Shown here: in pieces, positions 35,126 to 44,907 of the stretch | How the letters are laid out: each line of letters opens with the position of its first letter | Position numbering within the stretch: the first letter of the stretch is position 1 | Source: Hippophae tibetana | Lineage: Eukaryota; Streptophyta; Magnoliopsida; Rosales; Elaeagnaceae | NCBI GenBank assembly: GCA_037013495.1 | Contig: CM072809.1 | Location: 15,266,501-15,330,500 of the forward strand | Direction of reading: 5' to 3' | DNA: 64,000 nucleotides | Translations under genes and position numbers: made by a program | The notes under the pieces: model-generated | Database searches by the model: none | The model's input: the letters and a program-made list of their open reading frames with translations, nothing else | What the model was told of the DNA's origin: nothing

Positions 35126-35340
35126 AGGTTATTTTTGAAATTTGACATAAGTTGAAAAGCCAACCAGGCATACAAAACCAACCAGAATGATAGAAATTTT
35201 AGCATTGAAGATCCTAACTTGAGCATCATTGTTTGCGGTCATAACCGGCGTTGAGCCAGTGTTTTCTGGTAAAGGTGGGGTATGTATGGTGATGGGGGAG
35301 CAATTTTGGAGTTAGGATTGTGGGGAGGGGCAGTGGCGTA
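35126..35340 (-). pseudogene. unidentified relic encoding a Pro-rich stretch plus membrane-like helix
   Basis: On the minus strand an open frame from about 35240 reads MTANNDAQVRIFNAK followed by the hydrophobic ISIILVGFVCLVGF and ends at a stop near 35130. Upstream in the same frame is PPLPENTGSTPV; one base out of frame is a Pro-rich PNSKIAPPSPYIP. The order Pro-rich segment, short linker, single hydrophobic helix is protein-like, and the block is GC-richer than its surroundings. I do not recognise the family. It could be a broken first exon of a membrane protein. Confidence 0.3.
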
Positions 35341-35344
35341 GTCT

Positions 35345-36020
35345 AGTAATAGGCTGGATCTGACTTAGTCCATGTAAGATTTTTAGAAAAAATAAATTAA
35401 TACATATTATTTATTATTTCAGTCCAATTTTTCAACAAAACTCCGGTCTATCTTCATAAATAAAAGTACATTCTATTTATATCCCATATTTTTTCACACT
35501 TTTGTTTTTTTACCCCAATCCATCTTTTTATTCTCAGATACCCGTTTTTTCCTCTTGCACAGCCTAATTTTTCCTCTGATTTTGCCTCCTATATTTTACG
35601 TTTGGTTTTACCGCCTGGTTTGCTTGATTTTGATGTCGGTTGTCGCCTGATTTCATAGCCTGGTTTTGGGCTTTTGGCGAAAAGGAAAACAAAAACAGGG
35701 GACGGGACTTGGAGAATTGGAGTTGGAGCTTAGAGGAGAGAGGTAAACTTAATATAATTATATATTTTGTCTTCGGCTTTTTTATTATAAACGCCATTGT
35801 TTTCTTTTTAAATGCCACTGCTTCTTAAGTGTTTAGTTATTGTTATAATCAACAACTGTCACCTTATACACTTTCTTCTGTTTTTTTTTTATAAAATAAT
35901 TTATATATTTTTTTAGTTATAATTTTATATCTTCTTATTTTTTTATATATTAACTTTGACTTAAGTATTAATTGTTAATAATCTTTTCATTTGTTTTTAA
36001 TCTTCATTTTTTCTCTTGTT
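35345..36020. other. intergenic DNA with overlapping opposite-strand frames
   Basis: Frames at 35564-35818 (-) and 35640-35828 (+) overlap each other and neither resembles a known protein. The sequence is rich in TTTTT runs and is probably non-coding. Confidence 0.4.
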
Positions 36021-36026
36021 TCTAAA

Positions 36027-36321
36027 TTTATTTTATGAAAGTTAAAAAAAAAATTATGAAAAGTGAAAACTTTAAAAGTCCTTCAAGATAAGTTTTAGAA
36101 TTTTTAATTTTCTTTCCTTTGCTTTTGTATTATTTATTTTGGATTCTTATAAATATTAATTATATAAAAAATTATTTTATGAAAGTTTAAAAAAAATTAT
36201 GAAAAGTTAAAACTTTAAAAGTCCTTGTAGATAAGTTTTTGAAATTTTTAATTTTCTTTCTTTATTTTTTCTTTTTGGCTTTTGTATTATTTGTTTTAGA
36301 TTCTTATAAATATTAATGATA
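36027..36321. repeat. 144-bp tandem duplication
   Basis: Two adjacent copies (about 36027-36170 and 36171-36321). Shared phrases are TTATTTTATGAAAGTT, AACTTTAAAAGTCCTT, AGATAAGTTTT, TTTTTAATTTTCTTTC and GATTCTTATAAATATTAAT. Copies differ by small indels. Non-coding. Confidence 0.85.
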
Positions 36322-36329
36322 TGAACACA

Positions 36330-37255
36330 ATAAAATAGAGTTTTGAAATATAAAATAAGGTATTAAGAATACAAATATTGAGTCTTGGTATTACATAATC
36401 CAAAATATAGATATAAATACTAAAATTAAAAGATTAATTATATTTTATACCAATATAATACATTTGGCCACAATTACAAAAATTGTACAATTATTTATGT
36501 CATTTTTGATTGTTAAGAGCATTCCACTTTTATTTACTGGAATGACATAAATATTTTCTTCTTAGAGAAAGAAAACATTTTATAGTATAACATAGTTTAG
36601 CTTCTTTTTTTATTATATTTTTTTCTTTATTTAAAATATAATTGATAATTATGGAACATGCTCATCCAAATTCTAGTTCAATGAAAACAATTCATTCATT
36701 TTTTTAAGAAAATAGAATATGAATGTCCAATAAAAGACACACGAAACACCAGCCTATAAAAAAACACATTCTTTTAAACCTTAAAGAATTGTATTTAAAA
36801 AAATTGATATTAGTACATTTAGATGTGATTCTAAATTAAAAAAATTAATATGATCATATCATATTAATAAGATAATGTTCGGAAAAGTTATACTAACATA
36901 GAACTATACCAACTCAAGTTGGATGATTATCTTTGTTTTAAATTTAGAATTCAAAATCATATTTCAATATTAGTGATTTGCATGTCTTCCTTAGTTAGAA
37001 TACTCTTCAAAGTATGACAGATTTTTTGTTTTTTATGTTTTATTTTTTATAGTAATTTACCAAATTTCCCATTATTTTTTATAGTAATTTATGTTACTAG
37101 ATTTAAAAATTGAAAAAAAAATTAACGATGAAAATATATTTACTCACGTTACTTATGAGAGAGAATCTCATAATTTTGTTACTCAAAAAATAGGATATTT
37201 TGAGATACCCAATCATACATATTGACAAGATAATAAATGAATAATTTCCAAAATA
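36330..37255. other. AT-rich intergenic DNA, nothing recognised
   Basis: No recognisable coding sequence; may include the decayed 5' part of the DUF4371-type relic that follows. Confidence 0.4.
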
Positions 37256-37261
37256 AGTATC

Positions 37262-37544
37262 ACAAAATCAATCTAGATTTGAAACTTCAATAAAGGCTAT
37301 CAAGTGATTAGTAAAGTACTTATGTGCATTTCAAGGTCACAATGAATCTAATACCTCGTCTAATCATGATAATTTTTTTGAGTTGATAAAAATTCTAGGA
37401 TTAATGAATGAAAATATTGATAAGCTTGGTGCTTTAAAAAATGTCAACCATATCACTCCAATGATTCAAAAGGAAATATTAAATATTATTGCTAGTAATG
37501 TGTGGGAAAAAATTCGTAAAGAAATTAGAGATGTTAAATATTAA
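37262..37544 (+). pseudogene. DUF4371/hAT-type (TTF-type zinc finger protein) relic
   Basis: The + strand encodes SRFETSIKAIK, a stop, then LCAFQGHNESNTSSNHDNFF, ELIKILGLMNENIDK and NHITPMIQKEILNIIASNV. This follows the family pattern R-L-x-x-S-I-x-x-(I/V)-R-x-L-L-x-x-(G)-LAFRGHDES-x-x-S-x-x-x-NF-x-EL, then an IQKEI motif. The family comprises domesticated or mobile hAT-derived genes annotated as TTF-type zinc finger or ZMYM-like proteins. A TGA replaces the expected Trp just upstream of LCAFQGH, there is no start codon, and the frame ends at 37544, so only a fragment of the DUF4371 domain survives. Confidence 0.7.
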
Positions 37545-37549
37545 GATTG

Positions 37550-38065
37550 GTCGAATTTCGTTATCAAATTTGTGTATTATTTTTCTATTCTTGCTTTCTC
37601 ATAAGTCTAACTTATCGAAAATTTGCGTAATTTTCTAACAAGAGGGAGAAAAAAAACATAAACACAAATTAAAATTATAAATTATTTTTAGTTACATCAG
37701 CTACCGTTTACATTGCAAGCATATATAATTTATCGATAGCGATAGCATGTATGATTATTTTTGTTGATGATAATTTTTTTTTGGTGGTTATGGCACAGGT
37801 GTGACAATTAATTTACTTTGGTAATGGACAAAAAGAAAAAAAAATTATTTTGGTTAATTAAATAAAACCATATTCAAACATTAAAAATCATAGCACTATA
37901 GTAGGTAATTAAGTAAATCAGACAGATTTTGATGCATTGTGTTTACACATGTCATACATTGTTTAGAAAGTTAAGTGATAATCTACTTTTAAGAAGTGAA
38001 TATTTTTTAAATATTATGTCGTATTTTGAGATTTTTTTTAAAAACAAAACTGTGAAATCCCACTG
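37550..38065. other. AT-rich intergenic DNA before copia element 2
   Basis: No coding sequence recognised; ends at the ATTGT target duplication. Confidence 0.45.
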
Positions 38066-38071
38066 AATTGT

Positions 38072-38606
38072 TGTTGGAAATGAATTTAAATAAAAAAAAT
38101 ATTTTTTATAATTATGTGACCGTTAATTTTATGACCGTTATTCTCATAATTATGCGAATGTTCTTTTATAACTGTTATTTTCATAATTATGTGTCTGTTA
38201 TTTTCATAATTATATGACCGTTACACATATTTTTTCCACTATAAAAAGGGGCAATATCCCTCAGTTTAGAAAATAACTTAACAACTCAAAAACAGTTCTA
38301 CGATTTTTCATAGCAAAATCAAAGAAAAGAAAATTCAGAATTATTTTCTTAGATTTCCGAGCAACATAAATATTTAAGAGGTGTAGTATTTCGGACTTCA
38401 TCAGTGCAATGAAGATCCGAGACAGAAAAAATATTATGGGCTATTTTATCCTGGGGACGACGAGGTTGTGTTTGCTTGCACAAATTTGGGTAGAGCCGTG
38501 AAACGTCTTAAAGAGAGCGACCTAGTCCGCAACTCAACCTAAGCATTTCATTTCAAGTTATCGGTAATATTGTTCTTACATAGTTTTTCACATATTTGTT
38601 CCAACA
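38072..38606 (+). repeat. left LTR of copia element 2
   Basis: 535 bp. U3 carries a degenerate array of a unit like TTTTCATAATTATGTGACCG plus TTA (38110-38225), then the TATA box at 38240. U5 holds the phrase TTTATCCTGGGGACGACGAG. It differs from the right LTR at roughly 15-20 single positions in the alignable downstream 370 bp, and is 61 bp shorter because it has fewer U3 repeat units. Confidence 0.92.
38240..38247 (+). promoter_or_regulatory. TATA box of copia element 2 LTR
   Basis: CTATAAAAAGGGG, conserved in the right LTR at about 43135-43147. Placement just after the U3 repeat array fits the LTR promoter. Confidence 0.7.
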
Positions 38607-41600
38607 ATTTTAAGACGAATTCTATCTGCTCTTACTACTGAAAAACCAATACATTCCAATCCTCATACTGAAGCTGCAACTAAGGATTTAGACACCTGGA
38701 TGGAAAATGATTTTCTATGCAAAAATTATATTCTTAACGGTTTAGCTGATGACTTGTATGATTATTATAACTGTGATAAATCTATTAAGGAAATTTGGGA
38801 AGCAATTCAAATGAAATACGACACTGAGGAAGCTGAAACTAAGAAGTATGATGTCAGTAGATACATGAAGTTTCAAATGATTGATGGCGAATCAATGGAA
38901 GCTCAATCACACGAACTACAGAAGATAGCACACGAAATAACTTCTGAATGTATGACTTTAGATGAACAATTTCAAGTAGCTGTTATAATAGATAAATTAC
39001 CCCCTGCTTGGAAAGATTTTAAGAATACACTTAGGCATAAAACTAAGGAATTTTCTTTAGAAAGTCTTATAACCCGTTTAAGAATAGAAGAAGAAGCTCG
39101 AAAGCAAGACCAAAGAGATGAAGTACTCGTAGTCTCAAATGACAATACCAATAAGAAACTCTCCTCTACAATTCTGAAACTTAAAGGTAGAAATAGGAAA
39201 ACTCATAATCGTAGTAATAATCAAAACCGTAACCATCAAAATAGAAATAGAAATTATCCTCCCCAGAATGGACCTCAACCCCCCTTAAGGAATAACACAT
39301 TCATGTGTTATAGTTGTAACAGACCTGACCACTTGGCTAAGAACTGCCGGAATAGGAATCATTCTGCCCCACACGCGAACCTTACCGAAGATCAACTTAT
39401 TGCTATGATATCTAAAGTCAATTTTTTTGGTGGATCCGAGGGGTGGTGGGTGGACACCGGTGCTTTTCGCCATGTCTGTTATGATCGAGACATGTTCAAG
39501 TCCTATTCTGATTCTGAGGACAAGAAAGTGTTATTGGGCGACTCCCACTCCACTAAAGTTACTGGTACTGGTGAGGTGGTATTGAAGTTTACCTCTGGAA
39601 AGACTGTCATCTTGAAGGATGTCTTGCATACTCCAGAGATGAGAAAGAACTTAGTTTCAGGTTATCTTCTTAACAAAGCTGGGTTTACTTAAACTATAGG
39701 GGCTGATTTATATACAATAACTAAAAATAATATTTTTTGTTGGGAAAGGGTACGCCACTAATGACATGTTTAAATTGATTGTTGAGTTCTTTTAATATTT
39801 GACCTGCTAGACTTTGTCATGTTAATAAACGCATAATCAAGAACATGAGTAGCTTAGAACTAATTCCTAAACTATTTTTGAATGATTTTGGAAAATGTGA
39901 CTTTTGTAGTCAAACTAAAATAACTAAAACTTCACATAAGTCAGTAGTTAGAGAATCTGAACCTTTAGAATTAATACACTCTCACATATGTCAACTTGAT
40001 GGAAATTTAACAAGAAATGAAAAAATGTCATTTTATAACTTTTATAGATGACTGTTCAGATTACATTTATGTATATCTAATGAAAAAATAAAAGTGAAGT
40101 GTTTGACATGTTTAAAATATTTATGACTGAGATTGAGAACAACTTAACAGAAAAATAAAAAGATTTCGAAGTGATAAAGGCATTGAATATAATTCCAATA
40201 TTTTCAATGTTTTTTTTAAATTTCATGGAATCATACATGAAAAAAATGCACCTGATTCTCCTTAAATGAATGGTAAAGCTGAACAAAAAATAATTTGGAA
40301 CTTTTGATGAATCAGTTATTGCAATTTTATTAAACTCTGGTGTTGATTCCTATTGGTGGGAGAAAATTTTATTAACTATTTTCTATGTGCTAAATATAGT
40401 GTCTAAATTTACTAGTAAAATTTCACCATCTGAAATTTTGAAAAATAAGAAACATAATTTAACTTATTTCAAAACTTGGGGTTGTTTAGCCTATGTTAGG
40501 ATCTTTAATCCTAAAAGAAATAAACTTGCTAGTAGAGCATATGAGTGTGTATTCATAGGATACACTGTGAATAGTAAAACTTATAAATTCTATGACTTAA
40601 AAGATCATGTAGTTATAGAATCAAATGATGTTGACTTCTATGAACATAGGTTTCCCTTTAAATTTAAAAATAATGGGGACTCGTCTTCTAGTAGTTTACC
40701 CATAACTAGATCTATTGAACAAAATGAAGAATTAAACACTGAAATTAGAAGAAGTAAATGAGCTCGAACCCTTAAGGATTTTGGGTCAGATTTTTATGCT
40801 TTTACCTTAGAGGAAGAACCCCAAACTCGTAAAGAATCATTCTCTTCTTTAGATGCCAACTTATGGGAAGAAACCATAAATGATGAAATAGACTCTTATG
40901 AGTATAATAAAACTTGGCATTTAGTTGACTTACCTTATGGTTGTAAAACCGTAGGATGTAAATGGATATAAAAGAAGAAATTAAAACTCGATGGTACTAT
41001 TAAAAAGTACAAAGCTCGTATTGTAGTTAAATGGTATAAGCAAAGGGAAAATGTAGATTTATTTGATACCTTTTCACCAGTCACACGAATAACTTCCATA
41101 CATGTATTTTTTCTTCTTACTGCTATCCATGATTTAGTAGTACATCAAATGGATGTTAAAACTGCTTTCTTAAATGGTGATTTAGAAGAAGAAATTTATA
41201 TGGATCAACCTGAAGGTTTTGTTATCCCAGGTCAAGAAAATAAAGTTTTTAAACTAGATAAATCTCTGTATGGTCTAAAATAAGCACCTAAGCAATGACA
41301 TGAGAAATTTGATAATATAGTTAACCCACATGAATTCAAAATGAATGAAAGTGACAAATGCATTTATTATAAATTAGAAGATAACATTTACACTATTATA
41401 TGTTTATATGTAGATGACATGCTTATTTTTGGATCAAATATTCATGTTGTGAATAATGTGAAAACTTTGTTAATTGTTAACTTTGATATGAAAGATCTCA
41501 GAGAAACGAGTGTAATCCTTGGTATAAAGATTACTAGGTCTGAAAAGGGAATTTCTTTAGATCAATCTCATTACATTGAGAAGATCTTAAAGAAATATAA

Positions 41601-42335
41601 TTGCTTTAACTGTGAACCTGCATGTACTTCGTATGATCCTAGTGTAAAGTTATTCAAGAACACTGGAGACGGTGTTAGACAAACTAAGTATGCAAGCATC
41701 ATTGGTAGCTTACGTTATGCTACTGATTGCACTAGACCAAACATAGCTTATGTTGTAGGACTACTATGTAGATTTACCAGTAGACCTAGTATAGAGCATT
41801 GAAATGCTATTGAAAGGGTTATGAGATACCTTAAGAGAACTATATACCTTGGATTACATTATAAAAAAATTCCTGTTGTTTTAGAAGGATACAACGATGC
41901 AGATTGGAACATTTTATTAGAAGACTCCAAATCAACTAGTAGCTATATATTTAACATAGTTGGTGGAGCTGTTTCTTGGAAGTCTAAGTAATAGACAATA
42001 TTGGCTCAATTTACGATGGAGTTTGAAATGATAGCATTAGCTACTGCTATATGAGAAGCAGGCTAGTTAAGAAGTCTGTTAGCTGAGATCCTTTTATGGG
42101 AAAGATCGATACCAGCTGTCTTGATCCACTGCGATAATACCGCGGCTATTGCAAAGATTTAGAATCGTTATTACAACAGAAAGAGACGACAGATACACAA
42201 TACTATTAGAGAATTTCTCTCTACAGGAGCTGTAAGAATGGATCATATATGTACTGATGAAAATTTGATTAATCCTTTTGACAAAAAGATTAACAAGAGA
42301 GAAGGTTTTCAAAAACCTCGAAAGGAATGTGACTA
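38607..42335 (+). pseudogene. gag-pol of copia element 2 (N-truncated and broken)
   Basis: Gag is open from 38607 to 39692, joined straight to the LTR, so its first ATG in frame (38700) is internal; [20 protein letters not shown] is the recognisable gag phrase. CCHC knuckle [14 protein letters not shown] at about 39305-39347. Protease [12 protein letters not shown] near 39441-39480 keeps DTGA but has Phe where Thr or Ser is usual next. Integrase zinc finger region CDFCSQTK near 39897, then FIDDCSDYIY and SDKGIEYN. Reverse transcriptase shows MDVKTAFLNGDLEEEIYM near 41152-41205 and LYVDDML near 41405-41425. RNase H runs to about 42330. Numerous stops (for example TGA for Trp at 41299 and 41801) and frame changes make it non-functional. 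Confidence 0.9.
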
Positions 42336-42895
42336 ATGCCCTTAGAATGAAGAGTCACTCATGATGGTAACCCAACTTATAGATTGGAGAGCCCAAGAAA
42401 TAAGTTCAATGGGTAATAACAAGTCATGAAGTGATATGAGATGAATCATGCTATTATGAAGTCACATTTTATATTGTTAGAAGCATGAAGTCCTGAAGCG
42501 ACAGAAAGGATGAGTTAATTATTAAACTCTTAATGAGTTCTATACTCTATGTAGAGTGGAGTACGTAGCTACATGAGAAATCTTGATAGACTCACCTATG
42601 TGAATGTGGAAGTATGGCCGCTTCCTATGAAAATTTTGGGCAAAATTTACTAGAGCATTCATTATACTGGGATACACGTGCATGACCATAAAACACGGGC
42701 TTTTTGAACTACACCTTGGAAAGGTTGTGTGTGTGATGTTGTTAGAAATAGAGTTCAAAACTACGAGTTACTCTAGTATATTCTAAAGTATCAACACAAT
42801 GCAATGGTTCAAGTCGATAGATACTTTTTGCTTATGCACAATCTTATAATTTTAATTGATCGGTTGCTCGATGAAACTATTTTTATTTAAAATTC
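42336..42895 (+). other. 3' non-coding region of copia element 2
   Basis: About 560 bp between the end of pol and the purine tract, without a credible frame. Its length is typical of copia subgroups that carry a 3' spacer. Confidence 0.6.
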
Positions 42896-42906
42896 AAGTG
42901 GGGGAT
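42896..42906 (+). other. polypurine tract of copia element 2
   Basis: AAGTGGGGGAT directly precedes the right LTR, as expected for plus-strand priming. Confidence 0.75.
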
Positions 42907-43502
42907 TGTTGGAAATGAATTTAAATAAAAAAATATTTTTTATAATTATTTGACCGTTAATTTTTTGACCGTTATTCTTATAATTATGCGACCGTTACTT
43001 TTATGACCGTTATTTTCATAATTATGTGACCGTTATTCTCATAATTATGTGACCATTACTTTTATGACTGTTATTTTCATAATTATGTATCCGTTATTTT
43101 CATAATTATATGACCATTACACATATTTTTTCCACTATAAAAAGGGGCAATAACCTTCAGTTTAGAAAATAACTTAACAACTCAAAAACAGTTCTACGAT
43201 TTTTCATAGCAAAATCAAAGAAAAGAAAATTCAGAATTATTTTCTCAGATTTCCGAGCAACATAAATATTTAAGAGGTGTAGTATTCCGGACTTCATTAG
43301 TGCAATGAAGATCCAAGACAGAAAAAAGATTCTGGGTTGTTTTATCCTGGGGACGACGAGGTTGTGTTTGCTTGCACAAGTTTGGATAGAGTCGCGAAAC
43401 GTCTTAAAGAGAGCGACCTAGTCCGTGACTCAACCCAAGCAGTTCATTTCAAGTTATTGGTAATATTGTTCTTACATAGTTTTTCACATATTTGTTCCAA
43501 CA
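42907..43502 (+). repeat. right LTR of copia element 2
   Basis: 596 bp, TGTTGG...CCAACA, followed by ATTGT. The U3 array (about 42950-43130) holds more GACCGTTA units than the left LTR. The 43337-43618 open frame lies across U5 and flank and is not a gene. Confidence 0.92.
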
Positions 43503-43509
43503 ATTGTCA

Positions 43510-43885
43510 AATCATAATCGTGTGTCTACTAAACTTACATATTAACCATTTTGTATCACCTTTACAGATATTGTTAGACTGTTTAGACATTTACTTCAAA
43601 GTACTTTTAGGGACATAAGTGCTACATGGTACAAAATTACATGACCAATACAAAAAGGAGAAAAGGCGACTTTATCCTCCCAAAAATTGAGCAAAAAAAT
43701 TATCTCATGAGATAATACACACATACATTAATAAACAAGAAAAAAAATTCACACAAAAGGCCATCCCGCAATTACTGTGGAGGTTCAAAGCAAGCTAAGA
43801 AATGGAATCAATTAATGATGGATTAGTCAATTAATACCAAGAGTAGTAGTGTTTAAAAATTGGTCTGCATAAACTAGTACTACTA
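43510..43885. other. spacer between copia element 2 and the COPT fragment
   Basis: Searched for the missing N-terminal part of the COPT gene (an HMTFFWGK-like stretch) and found none. Confidence 0.5.
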
Positions 43886-43890
43886 TTGAC

Positions 43891-44187
43891 ATGTACGTAT
43901 TAGCTTTGGTTTCAATTTTTATACTCTCAATGGCTGAGGAGTGGCTTTTTCAATGTATATATAACAAACCAAGTAGAAATAGTACCAACTATAGTATTGT
44001 CATTTCAGGGCTCATTCAGACACTTGCGCATGTGATTGAGGTTGCTCTTGGTTACATTGTAATGCTTGCAATTATGTCCTTCAGCTTTGGTGTTGTTCTA
44101 GTGGCTGTCGCTGGTCGTACTTTAGGTTTTTTTGTTTTTGGCATTAAGGTTTTCACATATTACTACATTTCTTATATGCCATTATAG
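43891..44187 (+). pseudogene. truncated COPT copper transporter copy, 98 aa open
   Basis: Starts exactly at the Met that opens helix 1 in the full-length copy (MYVLALVSIF versus MYALALVFVF) and continues through EEW, helix 2 with M58-L-A-I-M62, and helix 3 with G75-R-T-L-G79 and FFVFG. It then diverges into IKVFTYYYISYMPL and stops. The whole extracellular domain and the FFWGK-SGWPG segment, about 54 residues, are absent. In front of helix 2 the usual Arg is Glu (HVIEVALGY versus HAIRTGLAY). No internal stop or frameshift is present, so it could be translated, but a protein without its N-terminal copper-binding part and with an altered tail is unlikely to transport normally. It lies 390 bp beyond copia element 2. 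GTAC occurs at 43877 and within the start region. Confidence 0.75.
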
Positions 44188-44189
44188 TA

Positions 44190-44715
44190 CTTGTGATACT
44201 GATTATCTATATATACATGATATCAATTAAACTGTGAATCGAATTGTGAAATTAGATCGGCTTTTTACCTTTTCGACACTAGGCGGGGAAAGTTTTTTAT
44301 TTTTCAACTAATTAAAGTTGTTGTTAGAAAATATTTCTAAATTTACCACTCAATTGCTTTCAGTTTTTTTTTTTTTTTTATGAGTTGAGCACAACTTAAT
44401 TAATAAAATGTGATACATGTCAAGTCAAAATGTAGTATTCTATATATAAGATATGTAGTTCGAATCTTGATGGTTACATGATTTCATATCAAACTGAATT
44501 ACAAACTACTTAATAACACTCGATTAATAAACTCAAAATTTAAGCTACAATCTAGGACAGGGAAAGCTTTTATTTTTTGACAAAAAAATTAAAAAAAAAA
44601 AGCAACAAATACAAGTGAGAATTGATTGATATAGAAAACTAAAGCTAGAGAAATTAGAAGTGGTGATATGAAATTGACAGCAATAATAATGTGTAGATTA
44701 TTTGCACTTAAAATG
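44190..44715. other. AT-rich intergenic DNA, nothing recognised
   Basis: Contains long T and A runs (about 44366-44380 and 44590-44600); no coding content. Confidence 0.45.
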
Positions 44716-44718
44716 ATA

Positions 44719-44907
44719 TCAAATAGGGTGTTTCTTACAATATTCAATGACCTTAGTCAATATAGTGCCGGTCACATTAGGAAGAAATATCGGATTGTCT
44801 GCACAATCATCTTCCACCATGTGCTTGATCGTCTGTTACTCCATAACCATTACTTCCATCTCAAATGTTTGTCCATTGGAGCTCTTGGGTTGTGTAAAAT
44901 CATTGGG
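44719..44907 (-). pseudogene. SKP1/ASK-like relic (N-terminal half)
   Basis: On the minus strand the sequence encodes KSSNGQTFEMEVMVME, a stop, then [14 protein letters not shown] and [22 protein letters not shown], ending at a stop (44719-44721). This closely follows the N-terminal BTB/POZ-fold half of plant SKP1 proteins, the adaptor of SCF ubiquitin ligases ([37 protein letters not shown]). The stop TAA at 44836-44838 replaces the Ser of ESQT by one base. The match ends exactly at CKKH, near where many plant SKP1 genes carry an intron, and the C-terminal dimerisation half is not found downstream. No good start codon. It is a dead partial copy. Confidence 0.85.

Larger units (their letters stand above)
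38072..43502 (+). mobile_element. Ty1/copia LTR retrotransposon 2 (5.43 kb), lacking leader and primer-binding site
   Basis: Left LTR 38072-38606 and right LTR 42907-43502 both run from TGTTGGAAATG to TTCCAACA. The flanking 5-bp direct repeats are ATTGT at 38067-38071 and 43503-43507. The internal order is gag, zinc knuckle, protease, integrase, reverse transcriptase, RNase H, then about 570 bp of non-coding 3' sequence and a purine tract. Immediately after the left LTR comes mid-gag coding sequence: the usual tRNA primer site, leader and gag start are missing. Many stops make it non-autonomous. Confidence 0.93.

Noticed and set aside
35564-35828. Overlapping opposite-strand small frames
   Set aside because: Low-complexity sequence, mutually overlapping, no family resemblance.
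43337-43618. 93-codon frame beginning MFYPGDDEVVF
   Set aside because: It lies across the U5 part of the right LTR of copia element 2; the same sequence occurs in the left LTR.
37550-43890. Idea that copia element 2 inserted into and split a COPT gene
   Set aside because: No COPT N-terminal sequence is present on the left side of the element or between its right end and 43891, and the target duplication abuts unrelated sequence.
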